Source: Haloferula sp.
GTDB lineage: Bacteria > Verrucomicrobiota > Verrucomicrobiia > Verrucomicrobiales > Akkermansiaceae
Direction of reading: 5' to 3'
Length of the DNA stretch: 32,590 nucleotides
Assembly: GCA_007126655.1 (NCBI GenBank)
Contig: SLAV01000273.1
Coordinates: 1-32,590, forward strand
Shown piece after piece: positions 1 through 8,016 of the stretch; position 1 is the first letter of the stretch; every line of letters begins with the position of its first letter. Under the pieces are notes generated by a model. That model did no database searches. It had not been told where the DNA came from and was given only the letters and a program-made list of their open reading frames with translations. The translations under genes and the position numbers were made by a program.

Positions 1-16
1 CCCCGCCCCCACCGGC

Positions 17-784
17 GTGGACACCACCACCGGCATCACATTCGACATCCGCGCCCTCACGCTCCACTACGGCGCGTTCAAGGCGCTCAAGGCCATCGAC
101 ATGAAGATCCCCACAAAACAGGTCACCGCCTTCATCGGCCCATCCGGCTGCGGCAAATCCACCTTCCTGCGCTGCCTCAACCGCATGAACGACCTCATCG
201 ACACCTGCCGCATCGACGGCGAAATACTCCTCGATGGCGAAGACATCTACGCCCCCGGCATCGACGTCCCCGAACTCCGCCGCCGCGTCGGCATGGTCTT
301 CCAGAAGCCCAACCCATTCCCAAAAACGATCTACGAAAACGTCGCCTACGGCCTCCGTCTCCAGGGCGTCAAAAAGAAATCCGTCCTCGACGCCGCCGTC
401 GAGCGCGCCCTGCGCGGCGCCGCCCTCTGGGACGAGGTCAAGGACCGCCTCAAGGACCACGCCAACACCCTCTCCGGCGGCCAGCAGCAGCGCCTCGTCA
501 TCGCCCGCGCCACCGCCATCGAGCCCGAGGTCATCCTCCTCGACGAACCCTGTTCCGCCCTCGACCCCATCGCCACCGCCAAGGTCGAGCAGCTCATCAT
601 GGAACTCAAGGAGCACTTCACCATCGTCGTCGTCACCCACAACATGCAGCAGGCCTCCCGCGTATCCGACAACACCGCCTTCTTCTACATGGGCGACCTC
701 ATCGAATACGACCTCACCAACCGCATCTTCAACAACCCCTCCAAACAACAAACCGAAGACTACATCACCGGCCGCTTCGGCTGA
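17..784 (+). CDS. pstB: Phosphate ABC transporter ATP-binding protein PstB
   Basis: This is the ATPase that powers the PstSCAB high-affinity phosphate importer at the inner face of the cytoplasmic membrane. With the GTG at 17 the protein is 255 residues, the usual PstB length. Visible motifs are Walker A GPSGCGKS (41-48), Q-loop Gln96 in [11 protein letters not shown], the ABC signature LSGGQQQR (152-159), Walker B VILLDE (172-177) with the PstB-typical continuation PCSALDP, the H-loop His208 in THNMQQ, and the conserved tail [11 protein letters not shown]. The frame stays open upstream to the window edge, so the true start could lie before base 1, although the GTG aligns well with known PstB N termini. 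phoU follows 32 bp downstream on the same strand. pstS, pstC and pstA would be expected just outside the window. Confidence 0.96.
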   Translation: MDTTTGITFDIRALTLHYGAFKALKAIDMKIPTKQVTAFIGPSGCGKSTFLRCLNRMNDLIDTCRIDGEILLDGEDIYAPGIDVPELRRRVGMVFQKPNPFPKTIYENVAYGLRLQGVKKKSVLDAAVERALRGAALWDEVKDRLKDHANTLSGGQQQRLVIARATAIEPEVILLDEPCSALDPIATAKVEQLIMELKEHFTIVVVTHNMQQASRVSDNTAFFYMGDLIEYDLTNRIFNNPSKQQTEDYITGRFG

Positions 785-816
785 CCGGGAATCTCAAATC
801 CCAAATCCCCACCCAC

Positions 817-1509
817 ATGTCCATTCACACGCCCCACATCCTGCGCGATTTCGACGCCGCCATCACCCGGCTCCGGAGCGACGTCCTCGCCATGGCCGCC
901 AAGACCCGCGTGAACTTCGAGCGCTCGGTCACCGCCGCCCTCGAGCGCAATGCCGAACTCGCCAACGCCGTGATTGCCGACGACGACGAGGTGGACGACC
1001 TCGAGCGCGCTGTGGACCGTCTCGGCATGGACATCCTCGCCCGCTACCAGCCCGTCGCCTCCGACCTCCGGCTCGTCGTCTCCTCGATGAAAATCGCGAT
1101 GAACCTCGAGCGCATCTCCGACCACGCCACCAACATCGCCAAGCGCGCCCGCAAAATGAGCCGCAACGGCGAGCTGCCCGACGCCAACCTCATCGAGCCC
1201 CTCTACACCCTGGCCGACAACCTGCTGCGCGACGCCGTCGCCGCTTACAGCGACGCCGACGCCGGTCTCGGGGCCTCGCTCCACGCCCGCGACAAGGAAC
1301 TCGACAAGCTGCACAAGCAGGCCACCGCCACCTACGCCGCCCGCATCGACGGCACCGCCGGCCGCGGCGAGGACTACGTCCACCTCATCCTCATCGTCCG
1401 CTCGCTCGAACGCGTCGGCGACCTCGCCGTGAACATCGGGGAGGACGCCGTCTATCTCGAAGCCGCCCGCGACCTCCGCCACGCCAAGGACCGGGAAATC
1501 CGCGAGTGA
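817..1509 (+). CDS. phoU: Phosphate signalling / transport regulator PhoU
   Basis: PhoU couples the Pst transporter to the PhoR/PhoB phosphate-starvation response and limits phosphate uptake. The 230-residue protein shows the two-fold repeat of three-helix bundles: one metal-binding helix reads NLERISDHATNIAK (about 95-108) and its partner in the second half reads SLERVGDLAVNIGEDAVY (about 193-210). Both carry the E-x-x-x-D pattern that binds metal clusters in PhoU structures. It begins 32 bp after pstB and is probably cotranscribed with it. The gap contains a short imperfect repeat of the form AATCTCAAATCCCAAATCC and no clear Shine-Dalgarno sequence. Length and content are normal for the family. 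Confidence 0.95.
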   Translation: MSIHTPHILRDFDAAITRLRSDVLAMAAKTRVNFERSVTAALERNAELANAVIADDDEVDDLERAVDRLGMDILARYQPVASDLRLVVSSMKIAMNLERISDHATNIAKRARKMSRNGELPDANLIEPLYTLADNLLRDAVAAYSDADAGLGASLHARDKELDKLHKQATATYAARIDGTAGRGEDYVHLILIVRSLERVGDLAVNIGEDAVYLEAARDLRHAKDREIRE

Positions 1510-1529
1510 CCGACGGCAGCCCGGGTCAC
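1506..1529. other. Inverted repeat containing both convergent stop codons
   Basis: GTGACC (1506-1511) and GGTCAC (1524-1529) form a 6-bp stem with a 12-nt loop. The phoU stop lies in the left arm and the stop of the minus-strand TIM-barrel gene lies in the right arm. There is no U-tract, so this is at most a weak bidirectional end signal and may be coincidental. Confidence 0.25.
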
Positions 1530-2455
1530 CGCGCGTTTCCGAATTCCACCTTCCACGTTTGCAGGGCCTCGCGGATCTGGCCCGCCTTCCGCGTCGGGCT
1601 CAGTTCCCACACCAGCGGCGCGTCCGCCGGAAACCGCGGGACCAGCGAGGCGAAATGGATCGTCGCGCCGAAATACGGTACCCGGTGGTCCCGCGCCGGC
1701 CATTCCACATCGTGCACATGTCCGCCGATCAGGTGCGGGGCCATCGTTTCCAACCACCGCCCGTGGTCCAGCAGGCCGAGGTTGTGCTTCAACTGCACGT
1801 GACCGAAGTCGTGCCAGTAGCCGACCCACGGGTTGTCGCGGAACTGGTCCATCAGGCGGACCATTTCGGTCTCGCTCGGCATGTCCTCGAATCGCGAGCG
1901 GGATTCGACCGCCAGCTTCACGCCCGCCTCCGCCGCGCGCTCCGCGATGGCCGCCAGCGCCTCCGCCGCGCGCCCGTAGTAAAGCGGCGCGATCTTCTCG
2001 CGCCTGCGGATGAACCGGTGCCGCAGCTTCACGCATTTCGGATTGCGTTGCAGCCCGTCGCCCACCATCGCGGTGAGTTTCTTCGTCCACCGCTTCGGGT
2101 TCATCGGCACCGATCCCATGTGCAGCACGAGGTAGCCCGCATTGAACTTCGCGGCCACTTCCAGCGTCTTCAGAGTCATGTCCATCGCCCGCTTGCGGTC
2201 CCACCCGCGGTGCGAGGTGAACTCGTAGGCATCCGGCGCGTCGATCATCACCTCCACCGGCGAGGGGAAGAAATTGTGCACGCCCGCACAGCGGAACATC
2301 TTTTGGTCGAACGCGCGCTGGATCCCCGGCAGCTTGCCGATCGTCATCCCGTGCGACAGCTCGATCTCCCCGAACCCGAGTTCCAGGATTTCCTCGATCA
2401 TCGCCTCACCATCGTGGTGGCGGCTGTTGTTCCAGCAGGTGGAGAAGGCGGGCAT
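1526..2455 (-). CDS. Sugar phosphate isomerase/epimerase-like TIM-barrel protein
   Basis: The protein (309 residues from the ATG at 2455) looks like a member of the xylose-isomerase-like TIM-barrel / AP-endonuclease-2 superfamily. Supporting stretches are the N-terminal FSTCWNNSRHHDGEAM, the beta-strand end GFGEIELSHG, VHNFFPSPVE, YLVLHMGSVPMN, the metal-ligand-like Glu in KLAVESRSRFEDMPSE, GYWHDFGHVQLKHNLG with possible His/Asp ligands, and IGGHVHDV followed by WELSP near the end. The open frame extends 41 codons further upstream, but that extension is Arg-rich and unlike the family, so the ATG at 2455 is preferred. The specific substrate is not visible. It is convergent with phoU, and its downstream end nearly touches the phoU stop. 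Confidence 0.8.
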   Translation of the reverse strand: MPAFSTCWNNSRHHDGEAMIEEILELGFGEIELSHGMTIGKLPGIQRAFDQKMFRCAGVHNFFPSPVEVMIDAPDAYEFTSHRGWDRKRAMDMTLKTLEVAAKFNAGYLVLHMGSVPMNPKRWTKKLTAMVGDGLQRNPKCVKLRHRFIRRREKIAPLYYGRAAEALAAIAERAAEAGVKLAVESRSRFEDMPSETEMVRLMDQFRDNPWVGYWHDFGHVQLKHNLGLLDHGRWLETMAPHLIGGHVHDVEWPARDHRVPYFGATIHFASLVPRFPADAPLVWELSPTRKAGQIREALQTWKVEFGNAR

Positions 2456-2578
2456 GGCGGCGGTCCGGGCAAGGCGGGTTGCTCTGCGAACCCTGAAATC
2501 CCCCGCACACCGCATCAAGGGTGGATTAACACGCAAATCGGAATCGTTCCTGGAGGCCGTCGCTCGATTCAAGCGCAT

Positions 2579-3277
2579 CTATACTGCAACCTGCCGGTAT
2601 TGAAGGCCGGATGGTTCTGGAACAATGGTGATTCCGATGTTGTCCACCAGTGTTTCGTGGCCGCCGCCAGTTGCCGCATCCGCAGGCCCACCATCGAAGG
2701 TAAGGGTGAGAATGACATCCTCACCCGCTTCCCAGACGTTGTCAGTCAGGTTCGTGAGGTCAATTCCCCAATTGCGGTCTTCCGCATCGACATTCATCAT
2801 TTGGCCTTGTGTAAGCGATCCGCTCACGTCCGCTCCGGAAATCGCACCGCCGAAGGATAGAGTCCATGTATCAGCGGATTCCGGGCGAAAGTGAACCGCA
2901 TCGAAATAAAAACCCTCCATGAGGCGATCCTCAGCCGAATCGTTTGTCAGAGTGAAGGTGAGGGTGCCGGGCTGGGCACTCCGGTTCAGGCTTAAATTGG
3001 CTCGACCGCTGGTGCTCGTCGTAGCCGTCGCAACCGTCGGGCTCAGGGTTCCGAAAGTCCCGTCGGTGCTCGCACCCCAATCATTATTGCTCCACGCATT
3101 CCAAGCGCCGCCTGTGGTGCTGCCAGACATGATTGCCGTTGTGTTTTCGTCCAAGTGGGTGGGTGGAGATTCCGCGAAGTTCGGGAAAGTGTCCCAGCCG
3201 GCGACGAGAATGGCTGCGGAAGATGGGAGGGCCAAAAGTGCTGACGTGCAGAATATGAAGCTTGTGTATTTTTTCAT
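2579..3277 (-). CDS. Secreted PEP-CTERM-type protein lacking its C-terminal anchor
   Basis: From the ATG at 3277 the 232-residue product starts MKKYTSFIFCTSALLALPSSAA, a clear signal peptide, followed by ILVAGWDTF, an opening often seen in verrucomicrobial PEP-CTERM proteins. The body is rich in Ser, Thr, Gly and Asn and is predicted to be a beta-rich extracellular domain. Near the C terminus it reaches DNIGITIVPEP, exactly where the PEP-CTERM sorting signal begins. The expected transmembrane helix and Arg-rich tail are missing: the frame reads only SGLQYRQVAV and stops, and no other frame supplies the anchor. It may be a degraded gene or a released variant. A GTG nine codons upstream (3304) is a less likely start. 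The gene is less GC-rich than its neighbours. Confidence 0.7.
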   Translation of the reverse strand: MKKYTSFIFCTSALLALPSSAAILVAGWDTFPNFAESPPTHLDENTTAIMSGSTTGGAWNAWSNNDWGASTDGTFGTLSPTVATATTSTSGRANLSLNRSAQPGTLTFTLTNDSAEDRLMEGFYFDAVHFRPESADTWTLSFGGAISGADVSGSLTQGQMMNVDAEDRNWGIDLTNLTDNVWEAGEDVILTLTFDGGPADAATGGGHETLVDNIGITIVPEPSGLQYRQVAV

Positions 3278-3613
3278 GGTATTTGGATTTCGTGTGGGTT
3301 TCACCTTGCTATTTGAAAGATTGGAAAAGAGGGATGAGGGCTTGCAGCGATAAATTGAGGATTGAATGAAGCTATCAGACTAGAGACCAAATGACATATT
3401 TTCCCGCAACCCGTAGGAATCGTGTAATGTCGGCAATTCGAACGATTGGCTCACACGGGAACCAGCGTAATTGTTCTGACCGCCTAGCCAAGATTTTTCC
3501 AGGATTTTTTCTGAAAAATTGCCCGGGAAATGACCACCTTGGTGCTTCGGGTTGGCGGGGACGGGAATTAGGCGCTTGTTTTGTTCTTTAGAACAACACA
3601 ATCTTTCGCGGAA
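3278..3613. other. Divergent intergenic region before recQ
   Basis: This roughly 330-bp region separates the minus-strand PEP-CTERM-like gene from recQ and must carry both promoters. It is more AT-rich than the surroundings. The only strong element I see is the LexA-type palindrome listed separately. A weak AT hairpin, ATTTTT-TCTG-AAAAAT, lies near 3505-3520. Two short ORFs here on opposite strands have no coding character. Confidence 0.6.
3582..3595. promoter_or_regulatory. Candidate LexA (SOS) operator upstream of recQ
   Basis: The sequence TGTTC-TTTA-GAACA is a perfect match to TGTTC-N4-GAACA, the palindromic motif reported for LexA in Verrucomicrobia. The dyad extends one more base on each side (T at 3581, A at 3596). 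It ends 18 bp before the recQ ATG at 3614, a place where bound repressor could block transcription. No other copy was noticed in the window. The match is seen directly; LexA binding is inferred. Confidence 0.75.
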
Positions 3614-5821
3614 ATGACCTTTTCTACCGCCCAGCTCGACGAACTGCTAAAACGCCATTTCGGGTATGACGCCTTCCGCCCGCTCCAGCGCGACATCATC
3701 GAGGCATTGCTCGACCGCCGCGACGTGCTCGCGATCCTGCCCACCGGCGCGGGCAAGAGCCTCTGCTACCAGCTCCCCTCCTTGGCGGCGGACGGGCTCA
3801 CGCTCGTGGTCTCGCCGCTGATCGCGCTGATGAAAGACCAGGTCGATCAACTCCAGGCCGTCGGCATTTCCGCCACATTCCTCAACTCGACGCTCGACGG
3901 CATGGAGGCGCGCCGCCGTATGGACGGCCTGCGCGAGGGGAAATACGACCTGCTCTACGTCGCCCCGGAGCGCGTGATGACGCCGGATTTCGCCCCGTCG
4001 CTCGGCGAGTGGAACGTCACCACCCTGGCCGTCGATGAGGCCCACTGCATCAGCGAGTGGGGGCACGATTTCCGCCCGGAATACCGCCGCCTGCGCGAGT
4101 TGCGCGAGTGGTTGCCGGAGGCCCCCGTCATCGCCCTGACCGCCACCGCCACCCCGCGCGTGCGCGAAGACATCGCCCTCCAGCTCGGCCTGCGCGAGCC
4201 CGCGAAATTCCTCGCCAGCTTCAACCGCCCGAACCTCAACTACCTCGTCGAGCCGAAACAACGCGCCGGGAAACAGGCCGTGGATTTCATCCGCAAGCGC
4301 CCGCAGGCGTCCGGCATCGTCTATTGCCAGTCGCGCAAGCGCACCGAGTCGATCGCCGCCGAGCTGCGCCAGGCCGGCATCTCCGCCATCTGCTACCACG
4401 CCGGGATGGATGGCGAAGACCGCGCCCGCGCCCAGGAGGCGTTCCTGCGCGACGAGGTGCGCGTCGTCTGCGCCACCATCGCCTTCGGCATGGGCATCAA
4501 CAAACCCGACGTCCGCTTCGTCATCCATGCCGACCTGCCGAAAAACGTCGAGGGCTACTACCAGGAAACCGGGCGATCCGGGCGCGACGGCCTGCCCGCC
4601 GACTGCCTGCTGCTCTACTCGCGCGGCGACGTCACGAAATACCTCCGCTTCCTCGATGAAAACCCGGACCAAGCCGCCCGCGAGATCGCCCGGCGCCAGC
4701 TCGACCAAATGGCGGACTTCGCCGAAAGCACCGACTGCCGCCGCCGCGGCCTGCTCGGGTATTTCGGCGAAAAGTGGACGAAGGACAACTGCGGCGGCTG
4801 CGACAACTGCCTGCAACCGCGCGAAACCTGGGACGCCACCACCGAGGCGCAGAAGCTCATGAGTTGCGCCATCCGCGTGCGCCAGGCCAGCGGATACGAC
4901 TTCGGCCTCAGCCACCTCGCCAACGTCCTCATCGGATCGAAAAACGAAAAACTCCTCCGCACAGGCCACGACCGCCTCAGCACCTACGGCATCGGCAAGG
5001 AGCACAGCGCCGCGCAGTGGATGGAAATCGGCCGCCAGCTCCAGCGCCTCGGCCTGCTCACCGCCGCCACCGGCGACCGCCCGACCGTCGCCGTCACCGC
5101 CGACGGCATGGAAACGCTCAAGTCCCGCGCCACCGTCACCCTCAGCCGCCTGATGGCCGCCGCCAAAAAACCCGCCGCCACCCGCGCCGGCGACATCCCG
5201 TGCGACGAAGGCCTCTTTGAGAAACTCCGCGCCCTGCGCAAACAACTCGCCGACGAGGCCGGCGTGCCGCCCTACGTCGTCTTCACCGACGTCACGCTCC
5301 GCCACATCGCCCGCAGCTACCCGCTCGACCACCGCGCCATGGCCGCCATCCCCGGCGTCGGCGAACGCAAACTCGCCGACTACGGCGGCCTCTTCATCGC
5401 CGCCGTCTCCGGCTGGCTCGACGGCGGCAACGAAAAACAGGAGTTCCCCCCGCTCGACCTCCCCGCCCCGGCCCCGCGCGTCCCCGCCAAACCCGCCGGT
5501 GCCAACGGCACCGCCGCCATCACCTGCGAGATGTTCGAGGCCGGCAAATCCCCGGCAGAAATCGCCGCCGAGCGCGGACTCGTCGTTTCCACCATCGAGA
5601 ACCACATCGCCCAGGCCGTCGAAGCCGGGCGCGGCTACGACCCGCGCCGCTTCTACACCGAGGCCGAGGAATCCCAAATGCGCGCCGCCTTCAACGGCTA
5701 CGACGACGTCGCTCTCAAACCCGTCTTCGACCACCTCGAAGGCAGAATCAGCTACGGCAAACTCCGCATCTTCCGCGCCTTCCACGACCGCGCCGCCACA
5801 TCAGGGCACACGGGTTCTTGA
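3614..5821 (+). CDS. recQ: ATP-dependent DNA helicase RecQ
   Basis: RecQ is a 3'-5' superfamily-2 helicase acting in recombinational repair and fork restart. The 735-residue protein carries motif 0 (FGYDAFRPLQRDII, about 16-29), Walker A PTGAGKS (43-49), the DEAH box (141-144) in DEAHCISEWGHDFRPEY, helicase motif VI (QETGRSGRDG), the RecQ-C zinc cluster (Cys near 375 and CGGCDNC near 394-400), an HRDC domain (about 535-600, ending IPGVGERKLADYG) and a C-terminal helix-turn-helix region (about 637-730; CEMFEAGKSPAEIAAERG). The ATG at 3614 is chosen because an upstream TTG at 3581 would put the LexA-like operator inside the coding sequence and add an unrelated N terminus. The operator suggests SOS control. 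Confidence 0.96.
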   Translation: MTFSTAQLDELLKRHFGYDAFRPLQRDIIEALLDRRDVLAILPTGAGKSLCYQLPSLAADGLTLVVSPLIALMKDQVDQLQAVGISATFLNSTLDGMEARRRMDGLREGKYDLLYVAPERVMTPDFAPSLGEWNVTTLAVDEAHCISEWGHDFRPEYRRLRELREWLPEAPVIALTATATPRVREDIALQLGLREPAKFLASFNRPNLNYLVEPKQRAGKQAVDFIRKRPQASGIVYCQSRKRTESIAAELRQAGISAICYHAGMDGEDRARAQEAFLRDEVRVVCATIAFGMGINKPDVRFVIHADLPKNVEGYYQETGRSGRDGLPADCLLLYSRGDVTKYLRFLDENPDQAAREIARRQLDQMADFAESTDCRRRGLLGYFGEKWTKDNCGGCDNCLQPRETWDATTEAQKLMSCAIRVRQASGYDFGLSHLANVLIGSKNEKLLRTGHDRLSTYGIGKEHSAAQWMEIGRQLQRLGLLTAATGDRPTVAVTADGMETLKSRATVTLSRLMAAAKKPAATRAGDIPCDEGLFEKLRALRKQLADEAGVPPYVVFTDVTLRHIARSYPLDHRAMAAIPGVGERKLADYGGLFIAAVSGWLDGGNEKQEFPPLDLPAPAPRVPAKPAGANGTAAITCEMFEAGKSPAEIAAERGLVVSTIENHIAQAVEAGRGYDPRRFYTEAEESQMRAAFNGYDDVALKPVFDHLEGRISYGKLRIFRAFHDRAATSGHTGS

Positions 5822-5874
5822 TAACGAACTGCGGAATTCATCATATCCGTGAGCGAAGCCGTCCCCAGCCCCGC

Positions 5875-6336
5875 ATGACGTCAATGATCATCCACAGGAT
5901 CGCGATCATTCTCTTTGGTTTCATCGCACTGCTGTTCAGCGCGCTGGCCTTCGTGTTGATTTACGGCGCGCTGTGGTGGGCGCTCTGGTTCGTCTCCTCC
6001 CGCTTCCTCGACGAGCCATACCCGCTCTACGTGACGGGGGCCGTCTCGCTGGTCATATTCATTCGTGCCACAATCACCGCGATCCGTGGAAACATCCCCG
6101 GGCTGGCGAATTTGGAATGGGACTCCGGGACGGCCCATGACGCGCCAAGTGCCTTCCACTTGCGTCGCGGCGGCGGACGCCTCTGGAATGTGAATCCTCT
6201 CGGGGCGGGTTCCATCGCCTCGGTGGCGCGTCTCGCGTCCATCGCATTTTGCCTGCCACAGGGCATGTGCATTGCGATCATCCAATCCGGCCGGGCGGGA
6301 ATGCGGAGGAAGGATGAGGTGGGGCCGTCGCAATGA
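5875..6336 (+). CDS. Small membrane protein of unknown function
   Basis: I do not recognise a named family. The 153-residue product (ATG at 5875; the ATG at 5884 is equally possible) has a long N-terminal hydrophobic segment, IAIILFGFIALLFSALAFVL followed by a Trp-rich stretch, then a second segment at YPLYVTGAVSLVIFIRATI. A soluble stretch of about 55 residues (rich in Gly and Arg, with LWNVNPLGAGSIASVARL) leads into a last hydrophobic segment, IAFCLPQGMCIAII. The hydrophobic periodicity and aromatic-rich helices support real coding. It starts about 50 bp after recQ on the same strand and may be cotranscribed with it. It ends 6 bp before the stop of the convergent symporter gene. Confidence 0.6.
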   Translation: MTSMIIHRIAIILFGFIALLFSALAFVLIYGALWWALWFVSSRFLDEPYPLYVTGAVSLVIFIRATITAIRGNIPGLANLEWDSGTAHDAPSAFHLRRGGGRLWNVNPLGAGSIASVARLASIAFCLPQGMCIAIIQSGRAGMRRKDEVGPSQ

Positions 6337-6342
6337 GCCGCC

Positions 6343-7815
6343 TCAATCCGCCGGGTCCGTCTCCTCACCAACGGGCGCGGAATCGAGGAAGACGGCTTCG
6401 TCCAGGTCGCCCTCGGTCTTCGCGACGATGCAGGTCACGGTGGCGTCGCCGGTGACGTTGACGGCGGTGCGCACCATGTCGAGCAGGCGGTCCACCCCGA
6501 GGATGATGGCGATGCCCTCGACGGGCAGGCCCACCTGGTTGAGCACCATGGCGAGCATCACCAGCCCGACGCCGGGCACCCCGGCGGTGCCGACCGAGGC
6601 GAGCGTGGCGGTGAGCACGACCATCAGGTAATCCAGGGCCGACAGGTCCACCGCGAATGCCTGGGCGATGAACACGGTGGCGACGCCCTGCATCACCGCG
6701 GTGCCGTCCATGTTGATGGTGGCCCCGAGCGGCACCGTGAACGAGCCGACGGAGCGCTTCACGCCGAGCGCCTCCTGGGTCGTCCGCAACGTCACCGGCA
6801 GGGTGGCGTTGCTGCTGGCGGTGGAGAACGCGAACACCTGCACCTCGCGCATCTTGCGCAGGAACACGAGCGGCGACAGCCCGGTGGTGAGCTTGAGCAG
6901 CAGCGGGTAGGTGACCAGCGCGTGGGCGACGAGCACGCCGAGGACGAGCAGGAAATACCCGATCAGCGGCGGGATCGCGCCGAACCCCTGCGCGGCGAAC
7001 GTCCGCGCGATCAGCGCGAAGACGCCGTAGGGCGCGAGTTCCATGATGATCCAGACGAGGCGCATGATCACCGTGTTGAGATCCTCGAACGTGGAGAGCA
7101 GCCGCCTTCCCGCATCCCCGGCCAGCGACATGGAGATGCCGAAGAGGATGGCGAAGACGATGATCTGCAGCATGTTGCCCTCGGCCATCGCCTCGATCGG
7201 GTTGCGCGGGAACACGTCGATGATCACCTGCGCCAGCGAGGGTGCCTCGGCGGCCTCATACGTGTCGCCCTCGCCGAGATCGAAGCCCGCGCCCGGCCGC
7301 ACCAGCAGCGCCGCCCCCAGCGCCATCGAGATGGCGACGGCGGTGGTCAGAAGGTAGAGGCCCACGGTTATCACGCCGACGCGTCCCAGCCGGCGGATGT
7401 CGTCGAGCGCGGCGGTGCCGCAGACCAGCGAGACGAACACCAGCGGCACCACCAGCACCATCAGGCCCGCAAGGAAAATCTGCCCGACGACGTGGAGGAT
7501 GCCGTCGGTGAACACGGTGTGGACCCAGGCGTTGCGCGGTTCCGGGGTGCGGTCCACCGTGCGGGTCCGGGTGACGGTGGCGTCCGGGATTTCCACCTCC
7601 ACCCCGCCGGTGGCATCCGATTCGCCGTCGCCCGCGCTCACGTCGCCGGCGGGCAGCCGCAGCGTCGCGGGCGCGGCCTCGGAGAGAACCTCGCGCACTT
7701 CCTCGCTGACCGGATCCACCGGCGGCGAAATCCGGTTCAGGACCAGCCCGGCGAGCAGCCCGAGGACGAGGCCGAGGAGAATCTTCTGCGTGAGGGTGAG
7801 CTTGATGCGCGGCAT
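6343..7815 (-). CDS. Dicarboxylate/amino acid:cation symporter (GltP/GltPh type)
   Basis: This 490-residue protein belongs to the DAACS (SLC1-like) family of Na+- or H+-coupled importers in the cytoplasmic membrane. Diagnostic elements are HP1 (STASSNATLPVTLRTT), the TM7 cation-site motif GATINMDGTAVMQG, HP2 (GTAGVPGVGLVMLAMVL) and TM8 (GVDRLLDMVRTAVNVTGD). In TM8 the Asp and Arg of DMVRT align with Asp394 and Arg397 of GltPh, which hold the amino group and side-chain carboxylate of aspartate. That favours glutamate/aspartate over C4-dicarboxylates; DctA lacks this Asp. Between TM1 and TM2 there is an unusually long hydrophilic loop (about residues 30-98, rich in Asp, Glu, Thr). The ATG at 7815 (MPRIKLTLTQKI) is preferred over upstream starts, which add a non-family extension. 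Confidence 0.93.
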   Translation of the reverse strand: MPRIKLTLTQKILLGLVLGLLAGLVLNRISPPVDPVSEEVREVLSEAAPATLRLPAGDVSAGDGESDATGGVEVEIPDATVTRTRTVDRTPEPRNAWVHTVFTDGILHVVGQIFLAGLMVLVVPLVFVSLVCGTAALDDIRRLGRVGVITVGLYLLTTAVAISMALGAALLVRPGAGFDLGEGDTYEAAEAPSLAQVIIDVFPRNPIEAMAEGNMLQIIVFAILFGISMSLAGDAGRRLLSTFEDLNTVIMRLVWIIMELAPYGVFALIARTFAAQGFGAIPPLIGYFLLVLGVLVAHALVTYPLLLKLTTGLSPLVFLRKMREVQVFAFSTASSNATLPVTLRTTQEALGVKRSVGSFTVPLGATINMDGTAVMQGVATVFIAQAFAVDLSALDYLMVVLTATLASVGTAGVPGVGLVMLAMVLNQVGLPVEGIAIILGVDRLLDMVRTAVNVTGDATVTCIVAKTEGDLDEAVFLDSAPVGEETDPAD

Positions 7816-8016
7816 GACAAGGACGGGCGGACCTTTCCAGAGCATCGGCGGCGTGGCAAGGCGCATCGGGACGCCGGGCGCTTGACGGAGGCAAACGGTT
7901 TCCATTTGCCCGTCCGGTTCCCTATCAGTTGAAAGATTCCGGTTTTCAGGGGCGATTCACTATGCCTGTAGCGGATTAGGAAGATCCGCCCGAGTCTCAC
8001 GCCCACCTGCCACCGA

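Noticed and set aside
234-1802. 522-codon frame overlapping pstB and phoU
   Set aside because: Starts as a Ser/Pro-rich and continues as an Arg/His-rich translation typical of +1 frames in GC-rich genes.
3380-3601. Short ORFs on both strands in the recQ upstream region
   Set aside because: They span the LexA-like palindrome and promoter region, have no coding character and lack conserved-looking segments.
3647-5785. 712-codon minus-strand open frame antisense to recQ
   Set aside because: Ala/Gly/Val/Asp-rich translation without motifs; a shadow of the GC-rich recQ codons, whose own frame has every RecQ motif.
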